Origin: Lachnospira sp. UBA4346
Lineage (GTDB): Bacteria; Bacillota; Clostridia; Lachnospirales; Lachnospiraceae
DNA: 64,000 bases
Assembly (NCBI GenBank): GCA_002394205.1
Contig: DGTC01000024.1
Location: 32,339 to 96,338 of the forward strand
Direction: 5' to 3'
Positions within the stretch are counted from its first letter, which is position 1, and each line of letters opens with the position of its first letter. The translations under genes were made by a program, and so were the position numbers. The notes under the pieces were generated by a model. That model had not been told where the DNA came from. It worked only from the letters and a program-made list of their open reading frames with translations, and ran no database searches. Shown one piece after another: positions 44,745 through 53,700 of this stretch.

Positions 44745-45530
44745 CTACTCATTCGTATGAGATTTATATCCAATTGAAAAAACAAAATTTTTTAGTTCAT
44801 TTGACTTAAATATTTTGCTATTTGTTAACTGTCCAATCGGCAAAAAGTGGTCTTCAGGAATCTCATGTGCCATGGCCAGTCTATACTCTCTTTGATATGA
44901 CAAATCTTTATTTTTATATAAAAATCTTTCTTTTGAACCTGTGTTAAAACTTTGTATCCTATCAATTAAATTCTGCTCACAATACTCAACTTGGTCAAAA
45001 ATGTAATCACACTCATTCCGTTTAGCGTATTCTTTTATGTGTGCCTCTAATTCCACTCCATTAAGTATTACACAGTATTCCCCAAATTTTTCTGACATAC
45101 TGTCAAATTCTACTTTAGAAAATGGGAATAAGAAATCTGCGTGTTTTTCATCAGCATACATTAATCTCATCTGTGATAAAGGAATTCCAACAAACGACAC
45201 TAGCGGAATTAAATCATCCTCTTTAAACTGAACTCGTAAGTGTCCACCAGGCGCAATAAATACAACTTTTCCTGTTTCAGCATCACATACTGTTATTCTT
45301 TGTGCCTCGATAACTGAAATCAATTCATATTTATCCCCTTGCCCCCGTACACCTGACATTTCTTCTTGTTCTCGAAAATACTTAGCTGTATTTGCAAATA
45401 AGTTACCACTACATACATCCTGTGCGAACTTCTCATTTGCGCAAAACTTTAAGTAAAAAATCGGCTTAGTGCCAAGTAATTTTTCTAATTCTGAAACAAT
45501 ATGCTTTCTATCTTCCTCAGATATTTTCAT
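44745..45530 (-). CDS. Hypothetical protein, 261 residues
   Basis: Family not named. The N-terminal half contains YLKFCANEKFAQDVCSGNLFANTAKYFREQE and GQGDKYE, a layout seen in many stand-alone Firmicutes accessory proteins of unknown role. The rest is mixed alpha/beta with no clear active site. The ATG at 45530 has GGGGG upstream; a TTG start lies 12 bases before. It lies immediately outside the element, in the decayed zone. Confidence 0.65.
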   Translation of the reverse strand: MKISEEDRKHIVSELEKLLGTKPIFYLKFCANEKFAQDVCSGNLFANTAKYFREQEEMSGVRGQGDKYELISVIEAQRITVCDAETGKVVFIAPGGHLRVQFKEDDLIPLVSFVGIPLSQMRLMYADEKHADFLFPFSKVEFDSMSEKFGEYCVILNGVELEAHIKEYAKRNECDYIFDQVEYCEQNLIDRIQSFNTGSKERFLYKNKDLSYQREYRLAMAHEIPEDHFLPIGQLTNSKIFKSNELKNFVFSIGYKSHTNE

Positions 45531-45599
45531 TTCTGCCCCCAAATTTGTTAAGATATATTATTTTAGTATATCACGTATTCGTGAAATTTTCAATAAAGC

Positions 45600-45627
45600 A
45601 AAACACTCCGACACGATGGCCGGAGTG
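45600..45627 (-). terminator. Terminator after the integrase remnant
   Basis: CACTCCG and CGGAGTG arms followed by TTTTG on the minus strand. Confidence 0.7.
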
Positions 45628-45643
45628 CTAATAATCATCCATA

Positions 45644-46618
45644 TTAAATTGCTTTGAACATTTTCTGCGATACCGGTTTGATGCCGTTCTTCTTATCGAC
45701 TTCTGCCTGTGCTTTCCTGAATTCCTCCATTCGTCTTAGTTCTTCCTCTGCATCATCCAATCCCACATGGGTGTAAACATTCATCGTGACACTGATATCC
45801 GAGTGCCCCATCAAATACTGGAGCGTCTTCGGATTCATACCAGACTTGGCCTGATTGGAGCAATAGGTGTGTCTGCATACATGCGGTGTAATATTCGGTA
45901 TCTGTACCCGGTAGATATCGTTGTACCGGCCTACCATATGATTGAAGCGGTGCTGCCAATGCATTGCCACAAACGGCATCCCCTTCTCATCCAGAAAAAG
46001 GAAGCCGCTGTATCCATTTATCATTTTTTCTACTTTAGGACTTGGCCGGTCCTCGATAATAGCCCGGAACATATCTGCCACATCGTCAGTGATTGGCAGT
46101 TTTCTTGTTCCTGCATTCGTCTTGGTTGACTCAATGATATACTCCATTTTTGATGTCCTTTGAAGCTGATAATCGATATTTACAATCTTATTATCAAGAT
46201 CAACATCACCTATCGTTAACCCACAAAATTCTGAGATTCTCATTCCTGTGTGAAATAAAATATACACAACCTCATAATACTTGCAATACAATCTATCGTC
46301 ATGGATAAATTTCAAGAACTTATTCATCTGTTCTTTTGTAATCGCCTCCCTGGTAACACTATCATTTACCACTACTCCTGCAAGTTCAAACGCAAAGGGA
46401 TTCTTGTGCAGCACATCGTCATCCACTGCCATTTGAAAAGCTGGTCTTAAAACACCTCGCACTGTTTTCACTGTACTATGGCCTTTCCCATCCGATTGTA
46501 ACTTAATCAGAAACAACTTGGCATCTGAGGTCTTTATCTGTCCAATGCTTTTTTCACTGAATTCTTCCTTCGCAAGAAGATTCTTTACAAAATTGTAATT
46601 AGTTAATGTATTTGGCTT
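45644..46618 (-). pseudogene. Tn916-type tyrosine integrase, N-terminus lost
   Basis: The C-terminal about 325 residues are good tyrosine-integrase sequence: LFHTGMRISEFCGLTIGDVDL with the first catalytic Arg, TPHVCRHTYCSNQAKSG with the HxxR box, and LGHSDISVTMNVYTH with the nucleophilic Tyr. The SAM-like core domain begins near KPNTLTNYNFVKN. Upstream of 46618 the frame stays open but encodes unrelated sequence, which is the antisense of another gene fragment. The arm-binding domain and start are gone, so the gene is dead. Confidence 0.85.
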
Positions 46619-46642
46619 GCAAAAGTCTATGACAATAGTTCT

Positions 46643-46846
46643 GTCAGCTACCAACATCCAATTGAAAATGGACACGATTTCACATCTTCTATTGCAAAGG
46701 AAAATGTATTTCGTAGACTCGGAGCTGTAATCCCGACTCCAACCAAAGAGGGATATTTGAAAAATGAATACGCCAGACGTTTTGGTAGCGCAGAAGAAAA
46801 ATTTTGCATCGCCGAAACTGGTATCGATGCCAAATGCGTGTTGTAA
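46643..46846 (+). pseudogene. Gene fragment opposite the integrase break
   Basis: An open plus-strand frame without a start reads SYQHPIENGHDFTSSIAKEN and continues to GSAEEKFCIAETGIDAKCVL before a TAA. Its composition looks coding. The family is not recognised. It joins the integrase remnant at about 46.62 kb, marking a rearrangement breakpoint. Confidence 0.5.
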
Positions 46847-46954
46847 TAATGTGCTTTTCCCGTTCACTATATTCTGTAGATTTTCCAAACTTTTATCATC
46901 AAATAAACTAGCCGAGACCGAAACGCACAATGTGTCATTTTCATCTCTGGATTC

Positions 46955-47239
46955 TTACGGTATATCCTGCTGCTCCTTTGGTTGTCTATTCGTTTTTCTA
47001 TCTTCATCCATAATCGGCTTCCCATGCAGTAATTCTGCTATTGCCTGGAGCATCACATCCTCCACATCATCTGTCGGATAAAATCTACCTTCCTTGTCCA
47101 GAATACAACCACCAATATCATAATTGCATGTAGGCACTCGCAGGTATTTGACATCCCTACCTAATATCTTTCCTATCTGTCTTGCCAGACTTCCTCAATC
47201 CATGTTCTTTGTGTTAAATTCGATTCTTCTCATATACAT
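46955..47239 (-). pseudogene. Small mobile-element accessory gene with in-frame stop
   Basis: Minus strand: MRRIEFNTKNMD, then TGA, then GSLARQIGKILGRDVKYLRV and TCNYDIGGCILDKEGRFYPT to a normal stop. It resembles the small proteins found next to Tn916-type elements in Firmicutes (sometimes called virulence-related). A single TGA splits it after 12 codons, so it is probably inactive. Confidence 0.6.
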
Positions 47240-47483
47240 ACCGCCTTTCTTTTTGATATGTACATATATCACTCTAAAGCATAGAAATAACAAGTTATAT
47301 TGCAGAAATCTAGTAAAACAAATACACAAAACAATGTCTTAGAATTACGGTATTTCCAACATTCCAAAGTCAATATGCTCCGCGCACAATACCCCCTATG
47401 CAATTTTGCGAAAACTTGCGTGAGAGGAGGCATCGGTCTTCTGGCGAAAAAGGCTGTAGAGATTTGAGGGGACCTACCACTAT

Positions 47484-47687
47484 CTAATTTTTATTTAATT
47501 TAATATATTGCTTCCTCCATGATTTTGAAGGATGTTTACAGATACCATCTTCAGATGCAAATGCACACATTCCTTCAATTCCATTGGAACCACAAATATC
47601 TGGATTGCTTTGTCTACATCCATAAGTTTGAACCTCTGTATCAAACTCATGTAATGGTGCATTGAAAGCTATATGTAGCGCAGTCAT
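47484..47687 (-). CDS. Small Cys-containing protein downstream of the type IIG enzyme
   Basis: 67 residues from the ATG at 47687, with AAGGAAA upstream. Cysteines in YGCRQSNPDICGS, EGMCAFASEDGICKHPS suggest a zinc-binding fold. It starts 15 bases after the type IIG gene on the same strand and is probably translated from the same message. Function unknown. Confidence 0.65.
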   Translation of the reverse strand: MTALHIAFNAPLHEFDTEVQTYGCRQSNPDICGSNGIEGMCAFASEDGICKHPSKSWRKQYIKLNKN

Positions 47688-47701
47688 TAAAATTTCCTTT
47701 C

Positions 47702-50700
47702 TCAACTAAATAACTTATGAACTTCTAGGTCCAGAGTTTTTTCCAACTCACTTACATCGGCTCGTCCAATTGTTTCTCTCATTTTGCAATGTATTGTTTT
47801 AGAAATACTAGAAATCTTATTGTGAACCTCATTCTTTTTATTGTACTTTGGAATTGCAATATATTTTAATACATCAACCCCTCTATTTGTAGAAATCGCA
47901 TATCCATCCACTACTTCAATTACACTCGGTGAATTAATAATTCCACAAACATAATATGCTTCCATTTCATCATATACATCTAACATCAGCACCTTAGAGT
48001 CGACAACAATCGGCTTATCTTCTTCAAAAAGTTCAGCATCCGCATTAGGAATAGAATTCATATATGACGAAACTACAACTGCAGACATACTTCCTGTTTG
48101 CTCTTTCCATAATACTTTATATGGAGAATAGGTATATGTTCCAACATTATCTAGTCTATAAAATGGTTGTGTTTCAGGATTATAAAATTTCCCATTTTGT
48201 ATTCTTGTATCCAATAGCTCATCATGATAGAAAAATAACCACTGATATGTTTCTGGGGCATCTTTAGCCAATACAGTTTCAGGAATACCATACTTATATT
48301 CTGCAGTATGTGGGACAATCATATATTCATTTGATTTTATCCACCATCTGGCTATATTTCTTCCTCCCAACATAGGATAAATATATTTTTCTTCTACAAT
48401 CCCCTTGTGAACACCTTTGTCAATAATGTCTTGTCGCCTCTGTCTAGATATATCGTTAATAATTTCTAAATATCCGCTTCTAACTCTTTTCGGTTTCTGT
48501 AAAATATATACACCCTTTGCTCCAGCGGGTTCAATTCCTTTTCTCCCCTTATAAGCTCTTTCAACCTGAGAATTTACAACATTATTTGCAAACGTCATAT
48601 CTCTAAGTGTCAGCCATGCTGATTGTATATCATCCTTAGAAACCGGTTGTGCTAAACAATCGGTGTATTCTACTAAACCAGCAACATAATTCCAATCAGC
48701 ATGAGAATCGATTTTACTCTTTCTTCCTATCTGAGAATAAAATCTGTATTTATCCATAGGATATTTCATTTCGTTACCTTTTCGGAATTTAATCGCAACT
48801 GTTGGTATAGTAAATAAACTTACTCCTGAAAAATCATGTACTTCCTCAACATTAAACGGAACCTTTTGCTGATTTCTTATAATTTCAAATTTTCTAAATC
48901 CTTCTCCACCCTTTGTTGATTTCAAAAAAGATGCAGGAAGAAGAAACACCATGCTACCACCAATTTTTAGATATTGATCTACAGAGACATATGTAACTGC
49001 CATACCAAAATCATCATGTGTTGTTTTTTTATCATAGGCATTTTTTTCAAATATTCCGTAACTCTGCCAAATGCTAAGAGTTCCGGCTCTATAGCTCTTA
49101 CTCATTGCTTTCCAAGCAATCCAAGGGGGATTACCAACAACAAAATCAAACTTATCTCTAATCATTACCGGTGCAAAACTATTTCTAAAAATAATCGGCC
49201 AAAAGGAATCTTTACTCGCTCTATGTAATACGCTTAACTTTGAAAACAAGGTTTTTACAATCTCTAAATCTCTTTCAGAAATTAGCTTTTTCCCAAGAGC
49301 CAAGTTCCTAAATATTTCATACGATCCCCTATCATCTATTGATTGACTTAACAATTTTAGAAATTCGTTTCCTTTTGAAAAAGAATCAAACTTTGGAATT
49401 TCTATTTCCCCAACAGTAGTTTCCAATTTTAAAGTATCATCATTTTCTTCTGTATAAACTACTGGTGCTAATATAGAGTCAGCAATAAAAACCGGTATTT
49501 CTACTGATTCACCAAATTCTTCATCACAGTTATCAAAAAATGCAGAGAACATAATTAAAATATAATTTGCCTTTGCTGAAACTACAGAAATAGGATTAAT
49601 ATCAAACCCAACAATATTATGCGTTATATTTACAATATCAGATTTAGTTAATGTACCTTTTTTCTGTTCCACAATACGCTTTATGGCTTGAGTTAAAAAT
49701 GGTCCTGAACCCGCGGTAGGATCTATCAGTGTTTTTTCGATAAGTGACTCACATTTTTCTCCTGTATAACCTACCATGTCAAGTGCGTGTTCTACAATCC
49801 AATCTGGCGAAAAATATTCGCCCATTAGGTGTCGCATTTCTTGCGGGATCAATCCCATATAAACTTCTTGCAAAATATCTTGAACATTCTCTGGTTTTAA
49901 GACAAAAGTACTCAAGTCAAATTTATTTACAACTACTAATGTTTCATTTATTAATGTAACATCAAAACTTGCTTCTGGATTTTCCACATTTGCTGTGAAT
50001 GTAAACCATTCCAGAAAATGTGATTCAAAAAAATTATTAACTAATCGGCAACTTGCGTCAGTACTTCCATCAAAAAGTCTATTTATTTCATCTTTTGTTA
50101 ATTCCTGTTGTGTAGTAAACATTGGATCGACCAATTGTGATAAAAAGGAATAAACTAGCAATTTAAGAAAAATATTAAAGAACGTTTGCATTGAAAAAAG
50201 ATATTTTTTACTATCAATTTCAAACGCAGAACTTATTCCATACATTTCTCTTATTTTTGAAGAAACTTCTGTAAAATCAGTTGCATCTTCATCATCGCCG
50301 TACATAACACCAAACACACGATTCCATTCATCAAATAAAGTTTTAACTCTATTATTAAACGCATCATTGGTAGTATCTAAATTTTCATCTAAACTTTTAT
50401 ATATTGTTAGTATGCTTTTTCGAACATAATCACTCTTAGGATGAATTACAGAACATAACATTTGCTTAGATAAAGATACTTTATCCGTCTGCTTCAAAAG
50501 TAATGCCAATCTTTTAATTCCTCTAGAAAAATCTTTAACTTCGTATGTAAACTCAAGATTAACAGGTTCACTAATATCAATTTTTATCTTACTAGTATCA
50601 AGTTTCTTTTTCTGTGTAGACGGTATAAATCTGGCAAATATAAATTGTTTACCATCAAAACCAACTCCAATTCCTGTTAATATTTTATCAATAATTACTT

Positions 50701-51031
50701 CTAATTTATCATTGACACCTATTCCTGCATTGCTTAAAATATAATCATGTAATCCATGATCTGCATTATCCCTTCCAAACACAGCTTCCTTTATTCCTGA
50801 AGTTTTATTAAAATATCCTTCTTTTTTGAATTCAAAAGAAATATTCTGGAATGTAGCATCGGTTCTTCCCCCAGCTTTTAAAACATCTTCACTATGATAC
50901 TGTCCTACCATCTCTGGATTCAATTCTTCAAGTAAAGGTTTAACAATATCTGAATGAAAACTTATTTTTACATCATCTTCATTATTAAAAATATTTTTCT
51001 TAAATTTATATTCCAATTCTTTTAAGTTCAT
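47702..51031 (-). CDS. Type IIG restriction enzyme / N6-adenine methyltransferase
   Basis: A 1109-residue single-chain restriction-modification enzyme. The N-terminus contains a candidate PD-ExK nuclease site (D58 and E67-F-K69 in GRTDATFQNISFEFKKEG). The methyltransferase has motif I DPTAGSGPFL near residue 436 and catalytic NPPWIAWK near 633, with INPISVVSAKANYI between. The C-terminal third, with TLRDMTFANN and YMIVPHTAEY, is the target-recognition region. The fused nuclease argues against BREX PglX. The ATG at 51031 has GGAGG upstream. A tandem promoter repeat precedes it. Confidence 0.85.
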   Translation of the reverse strand: MNLKELEYKFKKNIFNNEDDVKISFHSDIVKPLLEELNPEMVGQYHSEDVLKAGGRTDATFQNISFEFKKEGYFNKTSGIKEAVFGRDNADHGLHDYILSNAGIGVNDKLEVIIDKILTGIGVGFDGKQFIFARFIPSTQKKKLDTSKIKIDISEPVNLEFTYEVKDFSRGIKRLALLLKQTDKVSLSKQMLCSVIHPKSDYVRKSILTIYKSLDENLDTTNDAFNNRVKTLFDEWNRVFGVMYGDDEDATDFTEVSSKIREMYGISSAFEIDSKKYLFSMQTFFNIFLKLLVYSFLSQLVDPMFTTQQELTKDEINRLFDGSTDASCRLVNNFFESHFLEWFTFTANVENPEASFDVTLINETLVVVNKFDLSTFVLKPENVQDILQEVYMGLIPQEMRHLMGEYFSPDWIVEHALDMVGYTGEKCESLIEKTLIDPTAGSGPFLTQAIKRIVEQKKGTLTKSDIVNITHNIVGFDINPISVVSAKANYILIMFSAFFDNCDEEFGESVEIPVFIADSILAPVVYTEENDDTLKLETTVGEIEIPKFDSFSKGNEFLKLLSQSIDDRGSYEIFRNLALGKKLISERDLEIVKTLFSKLSVLHRASKDSFWPIIFRNSFAPVMIRDKFDFVVGNPPWIAWKAMSKSYRAGTLSIWQSYGIFEKNAYDKKTTHDDFGMAVTYVSVDQYLKIGGSMVFLLPASFLKSTKGGEGFRKFEIIRNQQKVPFNVEEVHDFSGVSLFTIPTVAIKFRKGNEMKYPMDKYRFYSQIGRKSKIDSHADWNYVAGLVEYTDCLAQPVSKDDIQSAWLTLRDMTFANNVVNSQVERAYKGRKGIEPAGAKGVYILQKPKRVRSGYLEIINDISRQRRQDIIDKGVHKGIVEEKYIYPMLGGRNIARWWIKSNEYMIVPHTAEYKYGIPETVLAKDAPETYQWLFFYHDELLDTRIQNGKFYNPETQPFYRLDNVGTYTYSPYKVLWKEQTGSMSAVVVSSYMNSIPNADAELFEEDKPIVVDSKVLMLDVYDEMEAYYVCGIINSPSVIEVVDGYAISTNRGVDVLKYIAIPKYNKKNEVHNKISSISKTIHCKMRETIGRADVSELEKTLDLEVHKLFS

Positions 51032-51055
51032 AATATACCTCCGTTCAACATCACT

Positions 51056-51140
51056 AGTATACGTCAAAAAAACTCATTGGTCAATGCTCTTTTATAATAT
51101 ATATTAGCTATATAATTCAAAAATAAACTCACTGGTCAAT
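51056..51140 (-). promoter_or_regulatory. Tandem TTGACC promoter repeats before the type IIG gene
   Basis: Minus strand TTGACC (51084-51079), 17 bp, TATACT (51061-51056). The 16-mer ATTGACC(A/G)-TGAGTTT type occurs again at 51140-51125, 55 bp upstream, possibly a second promoter or a duplicated operator. Confidence 0.6.
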
Positions 51141-51181
51141 AGAAAGGAGTTCTTATCGAAAATAGAATACTTATAAAAAAC

Positions 51182-51394
51182 ATGACCGAAGCAATTAAAG
51201 AAGTACTTCCCTCATGCAAAAGTTCAGACGAAATTAAACATATCTCTCAAAACAAATTTTCTTATATTAATAATCACAATATTACTACAATATATCTAGT
51301 TTTCAACTCGTATGCTTCTTACAAGAAACACATCGCTAATATTCCTCATAAACTAATTAAATCTTATAGCTTTTACATTGCTGAACTGCTTTAA
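51182..51394 (+). CDS. Possible small protein divergent from the type IIG gene
   Basis: A 70-residue frame (MTEAIKEVLPSCKSSDEIKH to SYSFYIAELL) ending just before a bidirectional terminator. AGGAG is 34 bases upstream of the ATG, too far for normal initiation, and no standard start codon sits nearer. It is divergent from the restriction gene, the usual place for a controller, but has no visible HTH. Confidence 0.35.
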   Translation: MTEAIKEVLPSCKSSDEIKHISQNKFSYINNHNITTIYLVFNSYASYKKHIANIPHKLIKSYSFYIAELL

Positions 51395-51402
51395 CTAATC
51401 AA

Positions 51403-51439
51403 AGCCATATTCTCTGTAATACCCGCAAAGAATATGGCT
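51403..51439. terminator. Terminator hairpin
   Basis: AGCCATATTC and GAATATGGCT arms around 17 bases; T-rich DNA on the plus side. Confidence 0.6.
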
Positions 51440-51515
51440 CTAATATTAATAATTAATTATGCAAATCAAGAATTAGCGCTATTAAAATAAAAAACTGCTT
51501 AATCATTAATTCTTT

Positions 51516-51596
51516 CTATATTTCATGTGCTGATATCCAGCCTTCCCTTATTGCTCTTTCTTCTAATAATCTAGGATTAATTTTTCAACAGTATAC
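51516..51596 (-). pseudogene. Orphan C-terminus of a second antitoxin
   Basis: The minus strand reads PRLLEERAIREGWISAHEI and a stop. This matches the end of the complete antitoxin 500 bp away (EERANKEGWISADDLEKEL). No start and no toxin follow, so it is the relic of a lost toxin-antitoxin copy. Confidence 0.6.
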
Positions 51597-51698
51597 TTAC
51601 CACTTCCATATACGCATTATCTTCTTCAACTTATCACTCTATATTCATCTATACACCATTAGACGCTCTGTTTTACATAATTTTCAACATCAATCATT

Positions 51699-52049
51699 CT
51701 AATCTTCATCCCAATAATCTTCTGTCTCCTGGGATGTTGTTCGTATTCCAAACAACTTCCACATAAAGTCTTCTCTCTCATGGAAGATATCTACAATATA
51801 GATTGCGTCATCTGTAATTCTGTAAAATGCATAATTATGTTCTGTACATATCATCAGATAATCACATGGTACACCAATTGCCTTTTCTACTGATATTCCA
51901 GACTGTTCAAATCTCTGTAATCGTCGCATCGTCTGCATCATATTTGACACCACACGTTTTGCTACATCTGCGCCAAATTTTACCGTTACACCACGTTTGA
52001 TATTACGTAATTTCTGCGCCGTATCTGGTGAGTATTCTAATTTTTTCAA
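51699..52049 (-). CDS. RelE/ParE-family toxin
   Basis: A 116-residue toxin-like protein of the RelE/ParE fold: YSPDTAQKLRNIKRGVTVKFG at the start and the YAFYRITDDAIYIVDIFHEREDF beta-strands near the end. It starts at a TTG directly behind the antitoxin stop, with GGGGGT upstream. It probably cleaves mRNA on the ribosome or poisons gyrase; the subclass is not decided. Confidence 0.8.
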   Translation of the reverse strand: MKKLEYSPDTAQKLRNIKRGVTVKFGADVAKRVVSNMMQTMRRLQRFEQSGISVEKAIGVPCDYLMICTEHNYAFYRITDDAIYIVDIFHEREDFMWKLFGIRTTSQETEDYWDED

Positions 52050-52052
52050 ATT

Positions 52053-52307
52053 CTATACCCCCAGTTCTTTTTCTAAATCATCTGCTGAAATCCATCCCTC
52101 TTTATTCGCACGTTCCTCTGAGCTTTTCAGTTTTGAAAACAGTGTATACGCAGCTCGATATCTATCAAGCTCATCAATCTCTGCCATTGTCAGAATTCCA
52201 TACTGTCCGTGTCCATTACGTGTCAAATATACTCTGTTATACACATCAACTTCCTTTAATACTTCTGTATAATTTCTAAGATCCGATACTGGTTTAATGT
52301 TTGGCAT
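52053..52307 (-). CDS. Phd/RelB-type antitoxin
   Basis: 84 residues: an N-terminal DNA-binding part (IKPVSDLRNYTEVLKEVDVYNRVYLTRNGHGQYGILTMAEI) and a helical C-terminus that would wrap the toxin (EERANKEGWISADDLEKELGV). GGAGG precedes the ATG. It is upstream of the toxin with a 3-base gap and probably autorepresses the pair. Confidence 0.83.
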   Translation of the reverse strand: MPNIKPVSDLRNYTEVLKEVDVYNRVYLTRNGHGQYGILTMAEIDELDRYRAAYTLFSKLKSSEERANKEGWISADDLEKELGV

Positions 52308-52337
52308 AACAATTCCTCCATTTCACATATCAACTAC

Positions 52338-52440
52338 GAGAAACGTGCTTGGCGAGTTTCTCAAGTTGTCACGACAGTCGCCAAATGGACATACAAGTAT
52401 GTTCGCTTGGCTCGTTGTTCGCGCAAATCAAAAATAATTC
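52338..52440. repeat. Palindrome-rich intergenic sequence
   Basis: GAGAAAC/GTTTCTC arms at 52338-52362 and ACATAC/GTATGT at about 52390-52402, with CGAGCCAAGCGAAC-like words on the minus strand. It looks like a small repeated intergenic element rather than a gene; no other copy was found here. The rest of 52308-52770 holds nothing recognisable. Confidence 0.3.
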
Positions 52441-52770
52441 CAATTTATCAATATTATTATACCAACGAGGTTTATGTTATGCAACAATATTTGCATGCAT
52501 ATTTTACAGCAAATATTAGTCTGCATAAAATAAGCACCTGATTCAAACAAACCAAATGCTACCATTTTTTCTCCGGTACTTCACATTCTCTACACTCTCC
52601 TGTAACACCCACATCACTCGTAGTAAAACCGTAGTCAAAATTTCTGTCATCACCGGTTGCACCACTATGTCGCAGGTTACTTCGGCTTTGCTATACAGCT
52701 TATCTCCTGCCGTGACAAATGAATAGTTTCCTTTAACTTTTAGCAACACCTTAACTATAAAGTCAACATA

Positions 52771-52880
52771 TTATAATTCAGAAGACAATACATCTAGCAA
52801 TACCTTTGCTTCATCAATCGTTAATGTTATACCTTTTCCCATCTTCTCATGTTCTGAAGCCCAATCACGAATATCATATA
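52771..52880 (-). pseudogene. Fragment of a small DNA-binding-like protein
   Basis: The frame ends DIRDWASEHEKMGKGITLTIDEAKVLLDVLSSEL, resembling the C-terminus of PC4/p15-like or similar small proteins (KGITLTIDEAK). No proper start; the upstream part overlaps the serine-recombinase relic on the other strand. Confidence 0.35.
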
Positions 52881-52970
52881 TGTAAATTAAAATGTGGTAA
52901 GGATGTAAAAGTATATCGTGATAAGGGTTATTCTGGTAAAAATACAGAACGTACATCATTGAGGTTTCCA
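52881..52970 (+). pseudogene. Serine recombinase fragment
   Basis: Plus strand KCGKDVKVYRDKGYSGKNTERTSL is the N-terminal-domain segment of large serine recombinases (the 'GYSGKNTERP' block). It is unrelated in sequence to the 31-kb integrase, and is the relic of a different element. Confidence 0.6.
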
Positions 52971-53254
52971 TTAGTGCTTGATTTCAATTTCGGCGTTTCA
53001 GCCTGCGTTCCGCAGTACACATGGTTAAAGACTCATAAACCAATTACTTCCTTTCACCACGCTCTTTTTTTGTGTGCACCTACAATCCCCCCCACAGCTT
53101 AGAACGATCTCATTTTAAGGTATCAACAAATTATCAACGCTTGTATCTTAGTCTTATTTAATTTGTCGGTCTCCATGTTCGCGCATTTGTTCCTCCTGCA
53201 ACGAGTCCCCGCTAACAATTATATTTATTATTTTCTATCGGGAGAAAATACACA

Positions 53255-53533
53255 GTGAGCCATTCTTCGGCTTTTATTGTCGATCTTGTGCCTCCCCCGA
53301 CTGACGGCAAAATTATTAAAGCAACAAAAATTTTATTTAGAGTCAACCAGCATTTTACAGGCAATGGAAATGATGATATATATGCAGATTATAGATGCCG
53401 AGACAAATTTACTATGAAGCTATTGCCATTATCTACCAGTGGATATAATAGCCTTGATAAATTTGAAAAAGATATGATTGCAAAATATGATGCTTACAAT
53501 AATGGGTATAATAAAACCCACGGAAATGGATGA
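53255..53533 (+). pseudogene. GIY-YIG nuclease family protein, N-terminus replaced
   Basis: The last 60 residues, VNQHFTGNGNDDIYADYRCRD and then GYNSLDKFEKDMIAKYDAYNNGYNKTHGN, match the end of small GIY-YIG proteins. The GIY-YIG strands and catalytic Arg are missing; the N-terminal 30 residues look unrelated. It is probably non-functional. Confidence 0.5.
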
Positions 53534-53700
53534 TTACACCAAACAAAAAGAAGTGCCATGCCAGTGCTTTTCTGACTCGATACTTTTTTGTGCGGTAGAC
53601 TGGGAATTGCACGAAGTGCAAGGCGTATAGCGCAATAAACGAGTGACTTTTTGCTGAAATTATGATAAGATAAAAAAAATGCAAAAGGGAGGAATTTCTT

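Noticed and set aside
44504..44809. Plus-strand 101-codon frame at attR
   Set aside because: Antisense to the host phosphatase start region; no ribosome site.
47702..51031. BREX PglX
   Set aside because: The N-terminal PD-ExK-like site and absence of brxA, brxB, brxC, pglZ or brxL support a stand-alone type IIG enzyme.
52543..52749. 68-residue minus-strand frame
   Set aside because: No ribosome site and no recognisable family; composition does not look convincingly coding.
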